From the NCBI GenBank assembly GCA_903911145.1, contig CAIWCD010000013.1, positions 186,001 through 250,000 on the forward strand: DNA of 64,000 bases, read 5' to 3'. Below are positions 39,212 to 48,157 of this stretch, in pieces; the first letter of the stretch is position 1, and the number at the start of each line of letters is the position of its first letter. The translations under genes were made by a program, and so were the position numbers. Source of the stretch: an uncultured delta proteobacterium (GTDB lineage Bacteria; Myxococcota; Myxococcia; Myxococcales; 40CM-4-68-19). Below the pieces are notes generated by a model, which searched no databases, had not been told where the DNA came from, and saw only the letters and a program-made list of their open reading frames with translations.

Positions 39212-39982
39212 ATGTCGGAGTCTCTCACGGAGCGCCAGCAGAAGATTCTCACCTTCATCAAGGAGAGCATCCAGCAGCAAGGCTACCCCCCGACGATCCG
39301 CGAGATCGGCATCGCGTTTGGAATCCGCTCGACGAACGGCGTGAACGATCATCTCAAGGCGCTCGAGCGCAAGGGCTACCTGCTGCGCGGCGAGCTCAAG
39401 AGCCGCGCTCTCTCCGTGATCGACGGAGGCGCTGCAGCCGAGCGGATCATCCACGAGGTCGACGAAGGCGACGTGCGCCACCACGCGGTGAACGGCGCCA
39501 GCGCAAGCTTCCAGCGACCGACCGGCCGCTTCCCTTCCCTGCGCCGTGCGCCTGAACTGGAGCTGGCCGACCTTGGTGACATCGTCGAGATCCCGGTCGT
39601 CGGCAAAGTGGCCGCAGGCGCGCCGATCCTCGCCGCAGAGAACATCACCGACCACGTGCGCATCGACAGCTTTCTCCTCGGAGACAAGGCGAGCGCGCGC
39701 AAGGTCTTCGCGCTCAAGGTCACCGGCGACAGCATGATCGGCGACGGCATCCTCGACGGCGACTACATCTTCGTGCGCAAGCAGCTGCACGCGACGCCGG
39801 GCGAGATCGTCGTCGCGCTCATCGAGGAGGAAGCGACCGTCAAGCGCTACTACCCAGAGGGAGATCGCATCCGCTTCCAGCCGTCGAACCCACGCCTGAA
39901 GCCCATCTACGTCGCGCGCGAGGATTTCCGCGAGACGCAGATCATCGGGATCGTGGTGGGCGTGTATCGGCGCGTGCACTGA
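39212..39982 (+). CDS. lexA: LexA repressor
   Basis: The SOS repressor, which cleaves itself when RecA filaments form. The 256-residue protein has an N-terminal winged helix starting LTERQQKILTFIKE, the Ala-Gly cleavage site in VGKVAAGAPIL, the nucleophile Ser in VTGDSMIGDG and the general-base Lys in EEEATVKRYYPEG. A linker of about 60 residues between the DNA-binding and protease domains is longer than in the roughly 200-residue E. coli protein. ATG 39212 (MSESLTERQ) with GGAG 7 nt upstream is preferred to the longer frame beginning at 39149. Confidence 0.96.
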   Translation: MSESLTERQQKILTFIKESIQQQGYPPTIREIGIAFGIRSTNGVNDHLKALERKGYLLRGELKSRALSVIDGGAAAERIIHEVDEGDVRHHAVNGASASFQRPTGRFPSLRRAPELELADLGDIVEIPVVGKVAAGAPILAAENITDHVRIDSFLLGDKASARKVFALKVTGDSMIGDGILDGDYIFVRKQLHATPGEIVVALIEEEATVKRYYPEGDRIRFQPSNPRLKPIYVAREDFRETQIIGIVVGVYRRVH

Positions 39983-39986
39983 GAAT

Positions 39987-40092
39987 GGCCGGCCGCTGGA
40001 CCCGATCATCTTTTCCGTGCTCGCTGCTCGCAAGCCCGCATGGGGCTTGCTGTGCGGCTCCGCGCGCAAAAGATGATCGGGCTCCGCCGGCC
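39987..40092. repeat. Nested hairpin element, copy 1
   Basis: Perfect arms pair in order: GGCCGGC (39987-39993) with GCCGGCC (40086-40092), then CCCGATCATCTTTT (40001-40014) with AAAAGATGATCGGG (40068-40081), then GCAAGCCC (40030-40037) with GGGCTTGC (40043-40050) around a 5-nt loop. A fourth small stem lies in the right half (40051-40067). The block TTTTCCGTGCTCGCTGCTCG (40011-40030) is found again, reverse-complemented, in the element at 41.9 kb. It stands between the 3' ends of lexA (+) and the small Cys-rich gene (-). Confidence 0.8.
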
Positions 40093-40238
40093 TTGTGAAC
40101 TCGCGATCCACGGGGAGAGCAAGCGGGGGAAGCGAAATGCGCGTGCGCGAAATGCTCGGGAGACAGGTCGATGGAGTGAGTGAGCGCGTGCGGTTTTTTG
40201 CGTCGCTGCTTGCGATGTCGTGGCGGCTCGAGCGGCAC

Positions 40239-40442
40239 TCAGCGCTTTCGCCCGAGGGGCGGCTGCACCTCCGGCAGCTCCTGCGCGCGAAAGAGCGGGC
40301 AGCGCAGGACCGGTTGCCGCGGGTATTTGTCGGGCAGGAGCGGGCAGAGAATGAAGAGGCTGTGAGCCGTGCGCACGTAGCGGGGCGGAGCGGCGCACCG
40401 GTGGCAAAGGCTTTCTCGAAACGGCAGCGCATCGTCGCTCAT
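40239..40442 (-). CDS. Small cysteine-rich protein, possible zinc binder
   Basis: A 67-residue protein starting MSDDALPFRESLCHRCAAPPRY. It has a CxxC pair and two further Cys in ILCPLLPDKYPRQPVLRCPLF, a spacing suggestive of a small zinc-binding fold. It resembles a compact conserved family I recall from deltaproteobacteria (ESLCHRC ... YPxQPVxxC), but I cannot name it. ATG 40440-40442 is the only reasonable start. It is divergent from the lipoprotein-hydrolase gene and converges with lexA across the first nested hairpin. The 147-nt stretch between hairpin and stop (40093-40238) shows only a direct repeat of GCGAAATGC and a T run. Confidence 0.65.
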   Translation of the reverse strand: MSDDALPFRESLCHRCAAPPRYVRTAHSLFILCPLLPDKYPRQPVLRCPLFRAQELPEVQPPLGRKR

Positions 40443-40575
40443 GTCTTCGCGCACTCTCGCATCCCGGTGGGGCGGCGTCGCAAGCGGTGAGCGCGTGGGC
40501 ATCGGTCGATTGGCGACCATTCTGCTCGAAATGACGGATGCACTGCCCGGTCCTCGATCTGGCATCTGGTACCGC

Positions 40576-41499
40576 ATGCGAACTCCGATGGCTGCGCTGG
40601 CTGGCGCTGTTCTCGCTCTCTCGCTGGCGGCGTGCAGTGGCGCCGAGACCGACGCGGACGACGCATCGCTCGAGACAGCGCCGCTGGCTGCGAGCCCGGC
40701 GCGTCGCAACTTCTTCACGCTCACCAATGCGCCGTTTGCGGACACGAGGCATGCGACCGCTCTCGTCTACCTCCCTCGTGGATTCAATCCCGCAGGCCCG
40801 CTCAATCTGGTCGTGCATTTCCACGGCTGGGCGAACTGCATCGAGAACGACGGAGAGGCAACTGGCACCGCCTGCACGCCAGGCGGGCCAGTGCGCACGC
40901 CGCACAACTACATCGCGCAACTCGACGCGAGCGGTGCCAATGCCGCGCTGGTCCTGATCGAGCGCGCGTATGACCAGTCATCGTCTGCTGATGGCAAGCT
41001 CTCGCAGAGCGGATTCTTCCGCGCGATGATCGACGAACTTCTCCCGCACATCGGAGCGCTCGCGGGCCGCACCTACGCCGAATCAGACGTCGGCGAAATC
41101 GCGCTCTCGAGCCACTCGGGCGGATATCTCGCCGTCGCCGACGCGCTCTCCGCGGGCGGGCTGACCAACAAGATCCACACCGTGATGCTCTTTGATTCGC
41201 TCTACGGAAACCTCGCGCAGTACGAGGCGTGGCTGCGGCCGAACCTCGGCAAGATCCGCTTCTCGCTCGTCTACACCGACGGCGGCGGCACGCTCGCGAA
41301 CAGCCAGGCGCTCGCCGCGCTGGTCAAGCAGTGGCTCGCCGCTGCGCACCTGCCGGCATCCACGCTCATCGACGACCGCACCACCTCGACGTTCACCGAC
41401 GCTCAGTTTGCGACGCCGATCATCTTCAAGCACAGCGCGCTCGCGCACGATGCGACGGCCTCGTACTACTTCTCGCGCTTCGTGCGCCACGCGTTCTGA
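40576..41499 (+). CDS. Alpha/beta-hydrolase-like lipoprotein
   Basis: A predicted lipoprotein of 307 residues (lipobox LSLAAC). The sequence LVVHFHGWANCIE resembles the oxyanion-hole strand, SSHSGGYLAVADAL is a serine-hydrolase elbow, VMLFDSLYG may hold the acid, and the C-terminus carries His residues (FKHSALAHDATASYYFSRF). It is therefore probably a secreted esterase or depolymerase, although not a close match to a named family. The start ATG 40576 gives a clean lipoprotein signal; an earlier start at 40441 would precede it with unlikely sequence. A second small lipoprotein gene follows after 55 nt on the same strand. Confidence 0.7.
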   Translation: MRTPMAALAGAVLALSLAACSGAETDADDASLETAPLAASPARRNFFTLTNAPFADTRHATALVYLPRGFNPAGPLNLVVHFHGWANCIENDGEATGTACTPGGPVRTPHNYIAQLDASGANAALVLIERAYDQSSSADGKLSQSGFFRAMIDELLPHIGALAGRTYAESDVGEIALSSHSGGYLAVADALSAGGLTNKIHTVMLFDSLYGNLAQYEAWLRPNLGKIRFSLVYTDGGGTLANSQALAALVKQWLAAAHLPASTLIDDRTTSTFTDAQFATPIIFKHSALAHDATASYYFSRFVRHAF

Positions 41500-41554
41500 G
41501 CGCTCGTCTGCAACTTCGAATTCGCCGACTCCACTCACCAACCTCGAGGCTCCG

Positions 41555-41842
41555 ATGAACCGTTTCGCCGCTGTTGTTGTGCTGGGCTGCTGTGTCGCGT
41601 GCGGCGGCATGATGGCGAATCTCAAAACCGAGCGCCAAGCCGACCTCCGCCAGCGCGCATCGTTCGATCTCGGATGTACGGCAGACAAGCTCGAGATCAC
41701 TCCGCTCGACGATGCGGCCCGCTCGCACGGTGGCGGCACTACGGGCGTGCGCGGCTGCGACAAGCAAGCAACATACGTCTGGGACGCCTACGGCACCGGA
41801 TGGATCATGAACAACGACGGCAAGGGCGCGCCGCACCGATAG
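41555..41842 (+). CDS. Small conserved lipoprotein
   Basis: A 95-residue lipoprotein with lipobox CCVAC at residues 12-16. The mature part has a compact motif FDLGCTADKLEITPLDD ... TTGVRGCDKQATYVWDA, in which two Cys are probably disulfide-bonded. I know similar short lipoproteins from Myxococcota, but no function is established. ATG 41555 has GAGG about 7 nt upstream. It lies between the hydrolase lipoprotein gene and the second nested-hairpin element. Confidence 0.7.
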   Translation: MNRFAAVVVLGCCVACGGMMANLKTERQADLRQRASFDLGCTADKLEITPLDDAARSHGGGTTGVRGCDKQATYVWDAYGTGWIMNNDGKGAPHR

Positions 41843-41880
41843 GCCTCATTCAGCGACAGCCACGAAGGTCTCTGCGCCCC

Positions 41881-41999
41881 CACTCGATCCACTTCGCGGA
41901 GACATAGGCCGGCGGGAGCCCGGTCTCCTGTTACGCGCGCAGCCGCGCAGGTACCCAATTTGGGTACCGAGCAGCGAGCACGGAAAAATGGATCGAGTG
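41881..41999. repeat. Nested hairpin element, copy 2 (inverted relative to copy 1)
   Basis: Outer arms CACTCGATCCA (41881-41891) and TGGATCGAGTG (41989-41999) pair perfectly. Inside are GGAGAC (41898-41903) with GTCTCC (41923-41928), and a 19-nt palindrome GGTACCCAA-T-TTGGGTACC (41950-41968). On the minus strand it carries the same 20-nt block as copy 1 (at 41968-41987), followed by a variable hairpin and a second block (41934-41949) matching copy 1 at 14 of 16 positions. The stems differ in sequence from copy 1. It lies between the 3' ends of the small lipoprotein (+) and HTH (-) genes. Confidence 0.8.
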
Positions 42000-42019
42000 T
42001 GCTGACCGGATCTTCGCCG

Positions 42020-42442
42020 CTACTTCTTCCACAACAGCATGATCGCGCACATCGCCACCGTGGCGAGAATGACCAACCAGACCATCGGGTCGCGTGAGAT
42101 CCGCTGCGGCAGCCGCCAGAGAAGTTCGAGGGGACGCAGCGCACGGTCGATCGAATCGGGCGGTCGCGGCGGCGGAGGCAGCGTGCGCGGAGGCAATCCC
42201 GAGAGCCACTCTTCGTAACGAAGCGATACCTCCTCGGGATCGAGGCCGATCGCGAGAGCCACCGCGCGCACGTACTGCAGCGCATACGAGCGATCGCCGA
42301 GAGGGGACGTGTCGTCCTCCTCGAGCGCCTCGACCACGCGCACGGGCAGCCGCGTCTCGCGCACCACTTCGTCGAGCGTGAGCGCCCGCAGTTCGCGGCT
42401 GCGCTTGAGCCACGCACCGAAGCTCTGCGCGCTGTCGATCAC
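42020..42442 (-). CDS. RodZ-like HTH protein with C-terminal membrane helix
   Basis: A 140-residue protein. The N-terminus is a helix-turn-helix of the HTH_25/RodZ type (SFGAWLKRSRELRALTLDEVVRETRLPVRVVEALEEDD), followed by a proline-rich linker and a single C-terminal membrane helix (PMVWLVILATVAMCAIMLLW). It lacks the periplasmic domain of full RodZ, so it is a truncated or related scaffold protein; in RodZ the same HTH binds MreB rather than DNA. The start is GTG 42442 with GAGGAG 8 nt upstream. It lies 55 nt after the PilF-like gene, whose 3' flank holds the second 19-bp repeat. Confidence 0.8.
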   Translation of the reverse strand: MIDSAQSFGAWLKRSRELRALTLDEVVRETRLPVRVVEALEEDDTSPLGDRSYALQYVRAVALAIGLDPEEVSLRYEEWLSGLPPRTLPPPPRPPDSIDRALRPLELLWRLPQRISRDPMVWLVILATVAMCAIMLLWKK

Positions 42443-42470
42443 GCGAGACTCCTCGAAGCGGCCCCGGAAG

Positions 42471-42489
42471 AATGATTGGTGTTCAAAGC
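42471..42489. repeat. 19-bp direct repeat, copy 2
   Basis: An exact copy of 17850-17868 (AATGATTGGTGTTCAAAGC), in the same orientation. It lies between the stop of the PilF-like gene and the start of the HTH gene, 8 nt beyond the stop codon. The extra palindromic half present at copy 1 is missing here. Confidence 0.6.
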
Positions 42490-42497
42490 ATCTCGCA

Positions 42498-43694
42498 CTA
42501 CGGGGATCCCATGCCGCGCAGGAGCTTCTTGCACTCGCCGGCAGTATTCAGATCCTTCTCCTTGCCGAGCTCGACACAGCGATTGAGCGCAGTGCGGGCC
42601 TCGGCAGCCTGTCCTCGGCGCGCAAAGATCGACGCCTGCTGCAGCTGCGCGTCGGCCGCCTCGGGGCAGGCATCGGCGTAGCGCGAGTAGGAATCGATCG
42701 CGTCATCGAGCGCGCCCTTCTCCGCGAAGATCGCGCCGAGTTGCCGCCAGCCCTTGCAATACTTCGGCGCGACGAGCAGCGCGGCCCGGAGTTGCGCGAT
42801 GGCGCGATCGGTCGCGCCGGTCTTGTAGAGCGCCCACGCGAGATTGCACTCCGCCGACGTGCGCTGCCCATAGAGCGGGTTGTTGATCGCCTTCTGGAAA
42901 TGCGGGATCGCGTCGGTGAAGCGGCCGCGCGAGAGCAGAAACGCGCCGTAGTTCGTCTCGGCCTCGGAGAAATCATCCTTCAGCTCGAGCGCCTGCTTGA
43001 ACTCCGCCTCCGCCTCGGGAAATCGCCCGAGCGAGAATCCGTAGACGAGGCCGAGCGCGTTGTGGATCTGCGGCATCTCGGGGTTCTCCTTCGCTGCCTG
43101 GAGATACTCCGCGAGCGCCCCCTGCGCGTCGCCCTGGTTCATCTGATTTGTGCCGAGGTCGTAGTGGATCTCGGCCGCCTTCTCGCGCTGCTCTGCGGTC
43201 GGACCGCTGCAGCCCGCCAGCAGCACGCACGCGAAGACCGCGAACGCCGCGAAGAGCCGCGCCACCTGCGTGAGCGGATCGGTCGCGAGCTTGCGATCGA
43301 CCGCCTTGAGCTTCTCTTTCGCGGACGGCGCACGAAACGCGGAGAGCCGCGCTGCGAGCTGTCCGCGCGCTTTGTTGTCCATCTGCGGCCAGCCGGTGCC
43401 GTCGAGGATGAAGCCCATACTTTCGGCGAAATGCATCGCCTCGTCGATCGCAGCCGCCAGCGCCCCCTTCGCGACCGACTCCGATGCGTAGATGACGTTC
43501 TCCTGGGCTTCAATCAGCGTCAGCACGACGAGAACACGATGCCCGCCCGATTCGTCGACGGCCACGACCGCTGCCTGCGCGGCCTGCGCTGCGCGGCCCG
43601 TGGGTTGAACGAGCGGCTGGTTGGTCGACTCGAAGAGATCGATGACCGACGAAACCGCAGCGATGTGCGTGCGCGACGGATCCTCAAGCAGCAT
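42498..43694 (-). CDS. PilF/Tgl-like TPR protein with an unusual N-terminal extension
   Basis: A 398-residue frame. The C-terminal 230 residues are six or so TPR repeats (YDLGTNQMNQGDAQGALAEY; LYGQRTSAECNLAWALYKTG) like PilF/Tgl, the outer-membrane lipoprotein that helps assemble the type IV pilus secretin. The preceding residues 144-163 read VARLFAAFAVFACVLLAGCSG, a perfect lipoprotein signal placed in the middle. Residues 1-143 form a separate module (GGHRVLVVLTLIEAQENVIYASE) that I cannot name but have seen as its own protein. Either two proteins are fused, or PilF initiates internally at GTG 43265; no stop separates them. I annotate from ATG 43694. Confidence 0.75.
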   Translation of the reverse strand: MLLEDPSRTHIAAVSSVIDLFESTNQPLVQPTGRAAQAAQAAVVAVDESGGHRVLVVLTLIEAQENVIYASESVAKGALAAAIDEAMHFAESMGFILDGTGWPQMDNKARGQLAARLSAFRAPSAKEKLKAVDRKLATDPLTQVARLFAAFAVFACVLLAGCSGPTAEQREKAAEIHYDLGTNQMNQGDAQGALAEYLQAAKENPEMPQIHNALGLVYGFSLGRFPEAEAEFKQALELKDDFSEAETNYGAFLLSRGRFTDAIPHFQKAINNPLYGQRTSAECNLAWALYKTGATDRAIAQLRAALLVAPKYCKGWRQLGAIFAEKGALDDAIDSYSRYADACPEAADAQLQQASIFARRGQAAEARTALNRCVELGKEKDLNTAGECKKLLRGMGSP

Positions 43695-43756
43695 CTGCTT
43701 CTCTTTCGCAATCTTGAGTGCGCGAGAGGAGTCTCGCAGCAGCGAATGAGCGGACT

Positions 43757-44308
43757 TCAGCGAGCCTGGATGGTGAACTCTTCGTTCACGTTTTCCGTCT
43801 CGGCCGCAGTGCGCTTGTAATCGAGCATCGGCGCATCGATCATCACGTTGCCACCGCCCGTCTGCCCTTCGCCGACGATCACCTTCAGATATGCGGCCGC
43901 AGACGTGGAGCGGCGCCCGCCCTCGACGTGCTTGGTCGCGGCGATGAGCACCTTGTTCGGCCCCGGCGTGAGCAGCTTGGAGATGTCGACGACGATCTGA
44001 TCGTCAGTGGACTTCACCTTCCGCACCCACTTCGAGTTGATGAAGATGTCGACATCGTACTGGGCGAGCGCGGCGTCCTTCTGCTCTGTCACCAGCCAGT
44101 ACTGCTTCGAAACCGCACCCGGAGCCGCAGCGGCAGGCGGCTGGCCGGTCGGCGACTCGACCTGGTAGCCCGGGCAGTCGAGATAGACATCGCCGCGATC
44201 GTCGATCTTCACCGCGCGGCACTTCTCGAATGACTGGCCGCGAACGCCGTCAATGTTGACGCCATTGAGGAAGAGAGTCGCAAGCACGGGGATGAGGCGC
44301 AGGATCAT
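43757..44308 (-). CDS. Exported protein of unknown function
   Basis: A 183-residue protein. The N-terminal hydrophobic segment (ILRLIPVLATLFLNGVNIDGV) serves as signal peptide; the mature part has a small beta domain (KCRAVKIDDRGDVYLDCPGYQ), a Pro/Ala linker and a carboxypeptidase-regulatory-like or PEGA-like beta domain (KQYWLVTEQKDAALAQYDVDIFINSKWVRKV). This looks like a periplasmic protein common in Myxococcota; I know no assigned role. ATG 44308 is clear. It lies 62 nt upstream of the PilF-like frame on the same strand, which suggests a shared transcript. Confidence 0.65.
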   Translation of the reverse strand: MILRLIPVLATLFLNGVNIDGVRGQSFEKCRAVKIDDRGDVYLDCPGYQVESPTGQPPAAAAPGAVSKQYWLVTEQKDAALAQYDVDIFINSKWVRKVKSTDDQIVVDISKLLTPGPNKVLIAATKHVEGGRRSTSAAAYLKVIVGEGQTGGGNVMIDAPMLDYKRTAAETENVNEEFTIQAR

Positions 44309-44391
44309 TTTGGGTCACTCCGAGGGGCGGAGCCTCGTCGCAAAAGTGAGGCAGGTCAAGATTCCAGTTCAGGCGGACAGCTGTACACGCG

Positions 44392-45555
44392 CTAGTCGAC
44401 CTTGCGATCGATGATCGTCGTGATGCCCATTCCGTAGCCGATGCAGAGCGTGATGAGCGCGCGCCGCTCGCCGCGACGTTCGAGTTCGTGCAGCGCTGTA
44501 GCGAGCAGCATCGCGCCCGTAGCGCCGAGCGGATGCCCGAGCGCGATCGCGCCGCCGTTGACGTTGATCTTCTCCATCGGGATGCCCAGCTCCTGCGCGA
44601 CCAGCAGCGGCACCGGCGCGAAGGCCTCGTTGATCTCGAAGAGATCGATGTCGGCGATCGAGAGATCGGCCTGCGCGAGCGCCTTCTTCGTCGAGGGAAT
44701 CGGACCGGTGAGCATCAGCACCGGATCGCTTCCCGCCACCGCCATCGAGACGATGCGGGCGCGCGCCTTCAGGCCGAGCGCACGCGCGCGCGACTTGTTC
44801 GCGATGACAACCGCGGACGCGCCATCGACGATGCCCGAGCTGTTGCCCGCGTGGAGCACCCCATCGTCCTTGAACGAGGGCTTCAGCTTCGCGAGCGAGT
44901 CGGCTGTCGTCCCGGCGCGAGGATGCTCGTCGTTCGCGAACGACCGCGGCTCTCCGCCCTCCTGCGGCACGAGAATCGGAATGATCTCCTTCGCGAATCG
45001 CCCCTCGGAGATCGCGAACGCGGCCTTGTCCTGGCTCTGCGCGGCGAACTCGTCGCACTGCCTGCGCGTGAATCCCCACTTGCTCGCGATCATCTCCGCC
45101 GAAATCCCCTGCGGAACGAGGTCGGGCCAGTGCTGCATCAGGCCCGGAGAAGCAGGCCCATCGCCGCCGAGCGCGTCGGAGCCCATCGGCATGCGCGTCA
45201 TGTGCTCGACGCCGCCGCCGATCACCAACTGCGCCGCGCCGCTCATCACCGCCTGCGCGCCGAAGTTCACCGCCTGCAGACCCGAGCCGCAGAAGCGATT
45301 CACCGTCGCACCCGGGATCTCGAGCGGCAGGCCCGCCGCGAGCACGGCGCCGCGCGCGATGTTCAAGCCCTGCTCGCCCACCTGCGTGACGCAGCCGAGA
45401 ATGACGTCGTCGACATCCTTCGCGTTCACGCCGGCACGCGCGAGCGCCGCGGCGAGAGTCTGCGCGGCGAGGTCGACAGGGTGAAGCGGAGAGAGAGAAC
45501 CCTTGCGCTTGCCGCGAGCCGTGCGCACCGCATCGACGATGACCGCTTCAATCAT
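44392..45555 (-). CDS. Acetyl-CoA acetyltransferase (thiolase)
   Basis: A thiolase of 387 residues that condenses or cleaves acyl-CoA with acetyl-CoA, in fatty acid oxidation or ketone metabolism. The nucleophile Cys is in VNRFCGSGLQAV, the His motif in NVNGGAIALGHPLGATGA, and the second Cys in TLCIGYGMG, close to the C-terminus as expected. ATG 45555 (MIEAVIVDAVRTARG) has GAGGAG 7 nt upstream; the frame runs 58 codons further without sense. It lies downstream of purA by 192 nt and near the BKACE and crotonase genes, with which it may share acyl-CoA substrates. Confidence 0.93.
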   Translation of the reverse strand: MIEAVIVDAVRTARGKRKGSLSPLHPVDLAAQTLAAALARAGVNAKDVDDVILGCVTQVGEQGLNIARGAVLAAGLPLEIPGATVNRFCGSGLQAVNFGAQAVMSGAAQLVIGGGVEHMTRMPMGSDALGGDGPASPGLMQHWPDLVPQGISAEMIASKWGFTRRQCDEFAAQSQDKAAFAISEGRFAKEIIPILVPQEGGEPRSFANDEHPRAGTTADSLAKLKPSFKDDGVLHAGNSSGIVDGASAVVIANKSRARALGLKARARIVSMAVAGSDPVLMLTGPIPSTKKALAQADLSIADIDLFEINEAFAPVPLLVAQELGIPMEKINVNGGAIALGHPLGATGAMLLATALHELERRGERRALITLCIGYGMGITTIIDRKVD

Positions 45556-45747
45556 TGGACTCTCCTCGTTGCCACGTGTGAGCGACCGGGCCTGCTCTTC
45601 CCGTTCGCGATCCCGCTCTGCTTCATTGTTGGTGATGCGCGGCCGCTCGCGTGGGACGCCGCGCCCGCCGGTGAACGAGATGCCGATGCCCTCGACGATT
45701 CCACTTCCCTGCCAGGTTCGCTTCGGCACGTCTCGCCCTGCTCTCGT

Positions 45748-47216
<1,469 letters not shown>

Positions 47217-47248
47217 TTCTTCACGTCGTCGCAGCGCGCGCTCTTGTT

Positions 47249-48109
47249 TCAGGCAAGGGAAAGAAGCCTGCGGGCCGTCTCGACGTTCGCCGGTTCTCTG
47301 CCGATGTCGCGGGCCATGCGAGCGACTTTGGCGACGAGATCGCCGTTGCTCTTGGCCATCTCCTTGCCGCTGGTGTCGAGATAGAAGTTGTCCTCGAGGC
47401 CGACGCGGACGTTGCCGCCGAGTGCGAGCGATGCGCCGGCCATGCGCCAGCCTTCGTGCGAGACGCCGAACGCCTTCCAGGTGCAACCGGGAGCGACCGC
47501 CTGGGCCTCGCGGGCCATCGTGACGAGATTCTCGGTCGTCGCCCGCACACCTCCCAGGACGCCCATGACGAAGGAGAAATCGAGCGGGGCCTTGAGCAGG
47601 CCGAGGTCGAGCAGCGGCGTGACGGAAGTGACGTGGCCGACGTCGAACGTCTCGAGTTCCGGCTTGACGTTGGCCTCGTTCATTACTTGCAGAAGATAAC
47701 TAATATCACTGAACGGATTCTCGAAGACGAACTCGAAGACGAACGCTTTGCGCTTCTCGCTGTACTTCGCGTAGTTCATCGAGCCCATGTTGAGCGCGCC
47801 GATGGGCGGCTTGACGTCGCGGATGTGCGCGACGCGGTTCTCCATCGCGCCGGCGCCGCCCGTCGAGAAGTTGATGATCACCGGGCAGCGCGCTTCGATC
47901 TCCTTGCGGATCGCGGCGTAGATCGCGGGCTCGAACGTCGGCCCGCCGTCGTCTGTGCGCGCGTGGATGTGCACGACGGCAGCGCCCGCTTCATAGGCCC
48001 GGCGCGCCTCCTCGGCGATCTCGGCGGGCGTGTAGGGGACCCAGGGGCACTGCGCGCGGGTGGCGAGGACGCCGGTGAGTGCGCACGTGATGATGACGGG
48101 ATCGGACAT
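47249..48109 (-). CDS. BKACE family beta-keto acid cleavage enzyme (DUF849)
   Basis: A zinc-dependent TIM-barrel enzyme of 286 residues of the BKACE family (formerly DUF849), which transfers or cleaves beta-keto acids with acetyl-CoA, as 3-keto-5-aminohexanoate cleavage enzyme does in lysine fermentation. Metal ligands appear in VVHIHARTDDG and in VRVGLEDNFYL; the barrel strands PVIITCALTG and PVIINFSTGG are typical. The specificity varies widely between family members and cannot be assigned. ATG 48109 is used; an extension to 48154 has no similarity. Co-directional with enoyl-CoA hydratase 48 nt upstream. Confidence 0.9.
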   Translation of the reverse strand: MSDPVIITCALTGVLATRAQCPWVPYTPAEIAEEARRAYEAGAAVVHIHARTDDGGPTFEPAIYAAIRKEIEARCPVIINFSTGGAGAMENRVAHIRDVKPPIGALNMGSMNYAKYSEKRKAFVFEFVFENPFSDISYLLQVMNEANVKPELETFDVGHVTSVTPLLDLGLLKAPLDFSFVMGVLGGVRATTENLVTMAREAQAVAPGCTWKAFGVSHEGWRMAGASLALGGNVRVGLEDNFYLDTSGKEMAKSNGDLVAKVARMARDIGREPANVETARRLLSLA

Positions 48110-48157
48110 GGGGCTCTCTGGGGTGTTGGGCTTTGGGCTTTGGGAGAAAAACAAGAG

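Noticed and set aside
40001-40081. Simple bidirectional intrinsic terminator
   Set aside because: The T run lies on the inner side of the left arm and the A run on the inner side of the right arm, the reverse of a bidirectional terminator, and the conserved 20-nt block is not explained by termination.
45556-45729. 58-residue N-terminal extension of the thiolase
   Set aside because: Charged, low-complexity sequence with a strong ribosome site at the inner ATG; thiolases start at that ATG.
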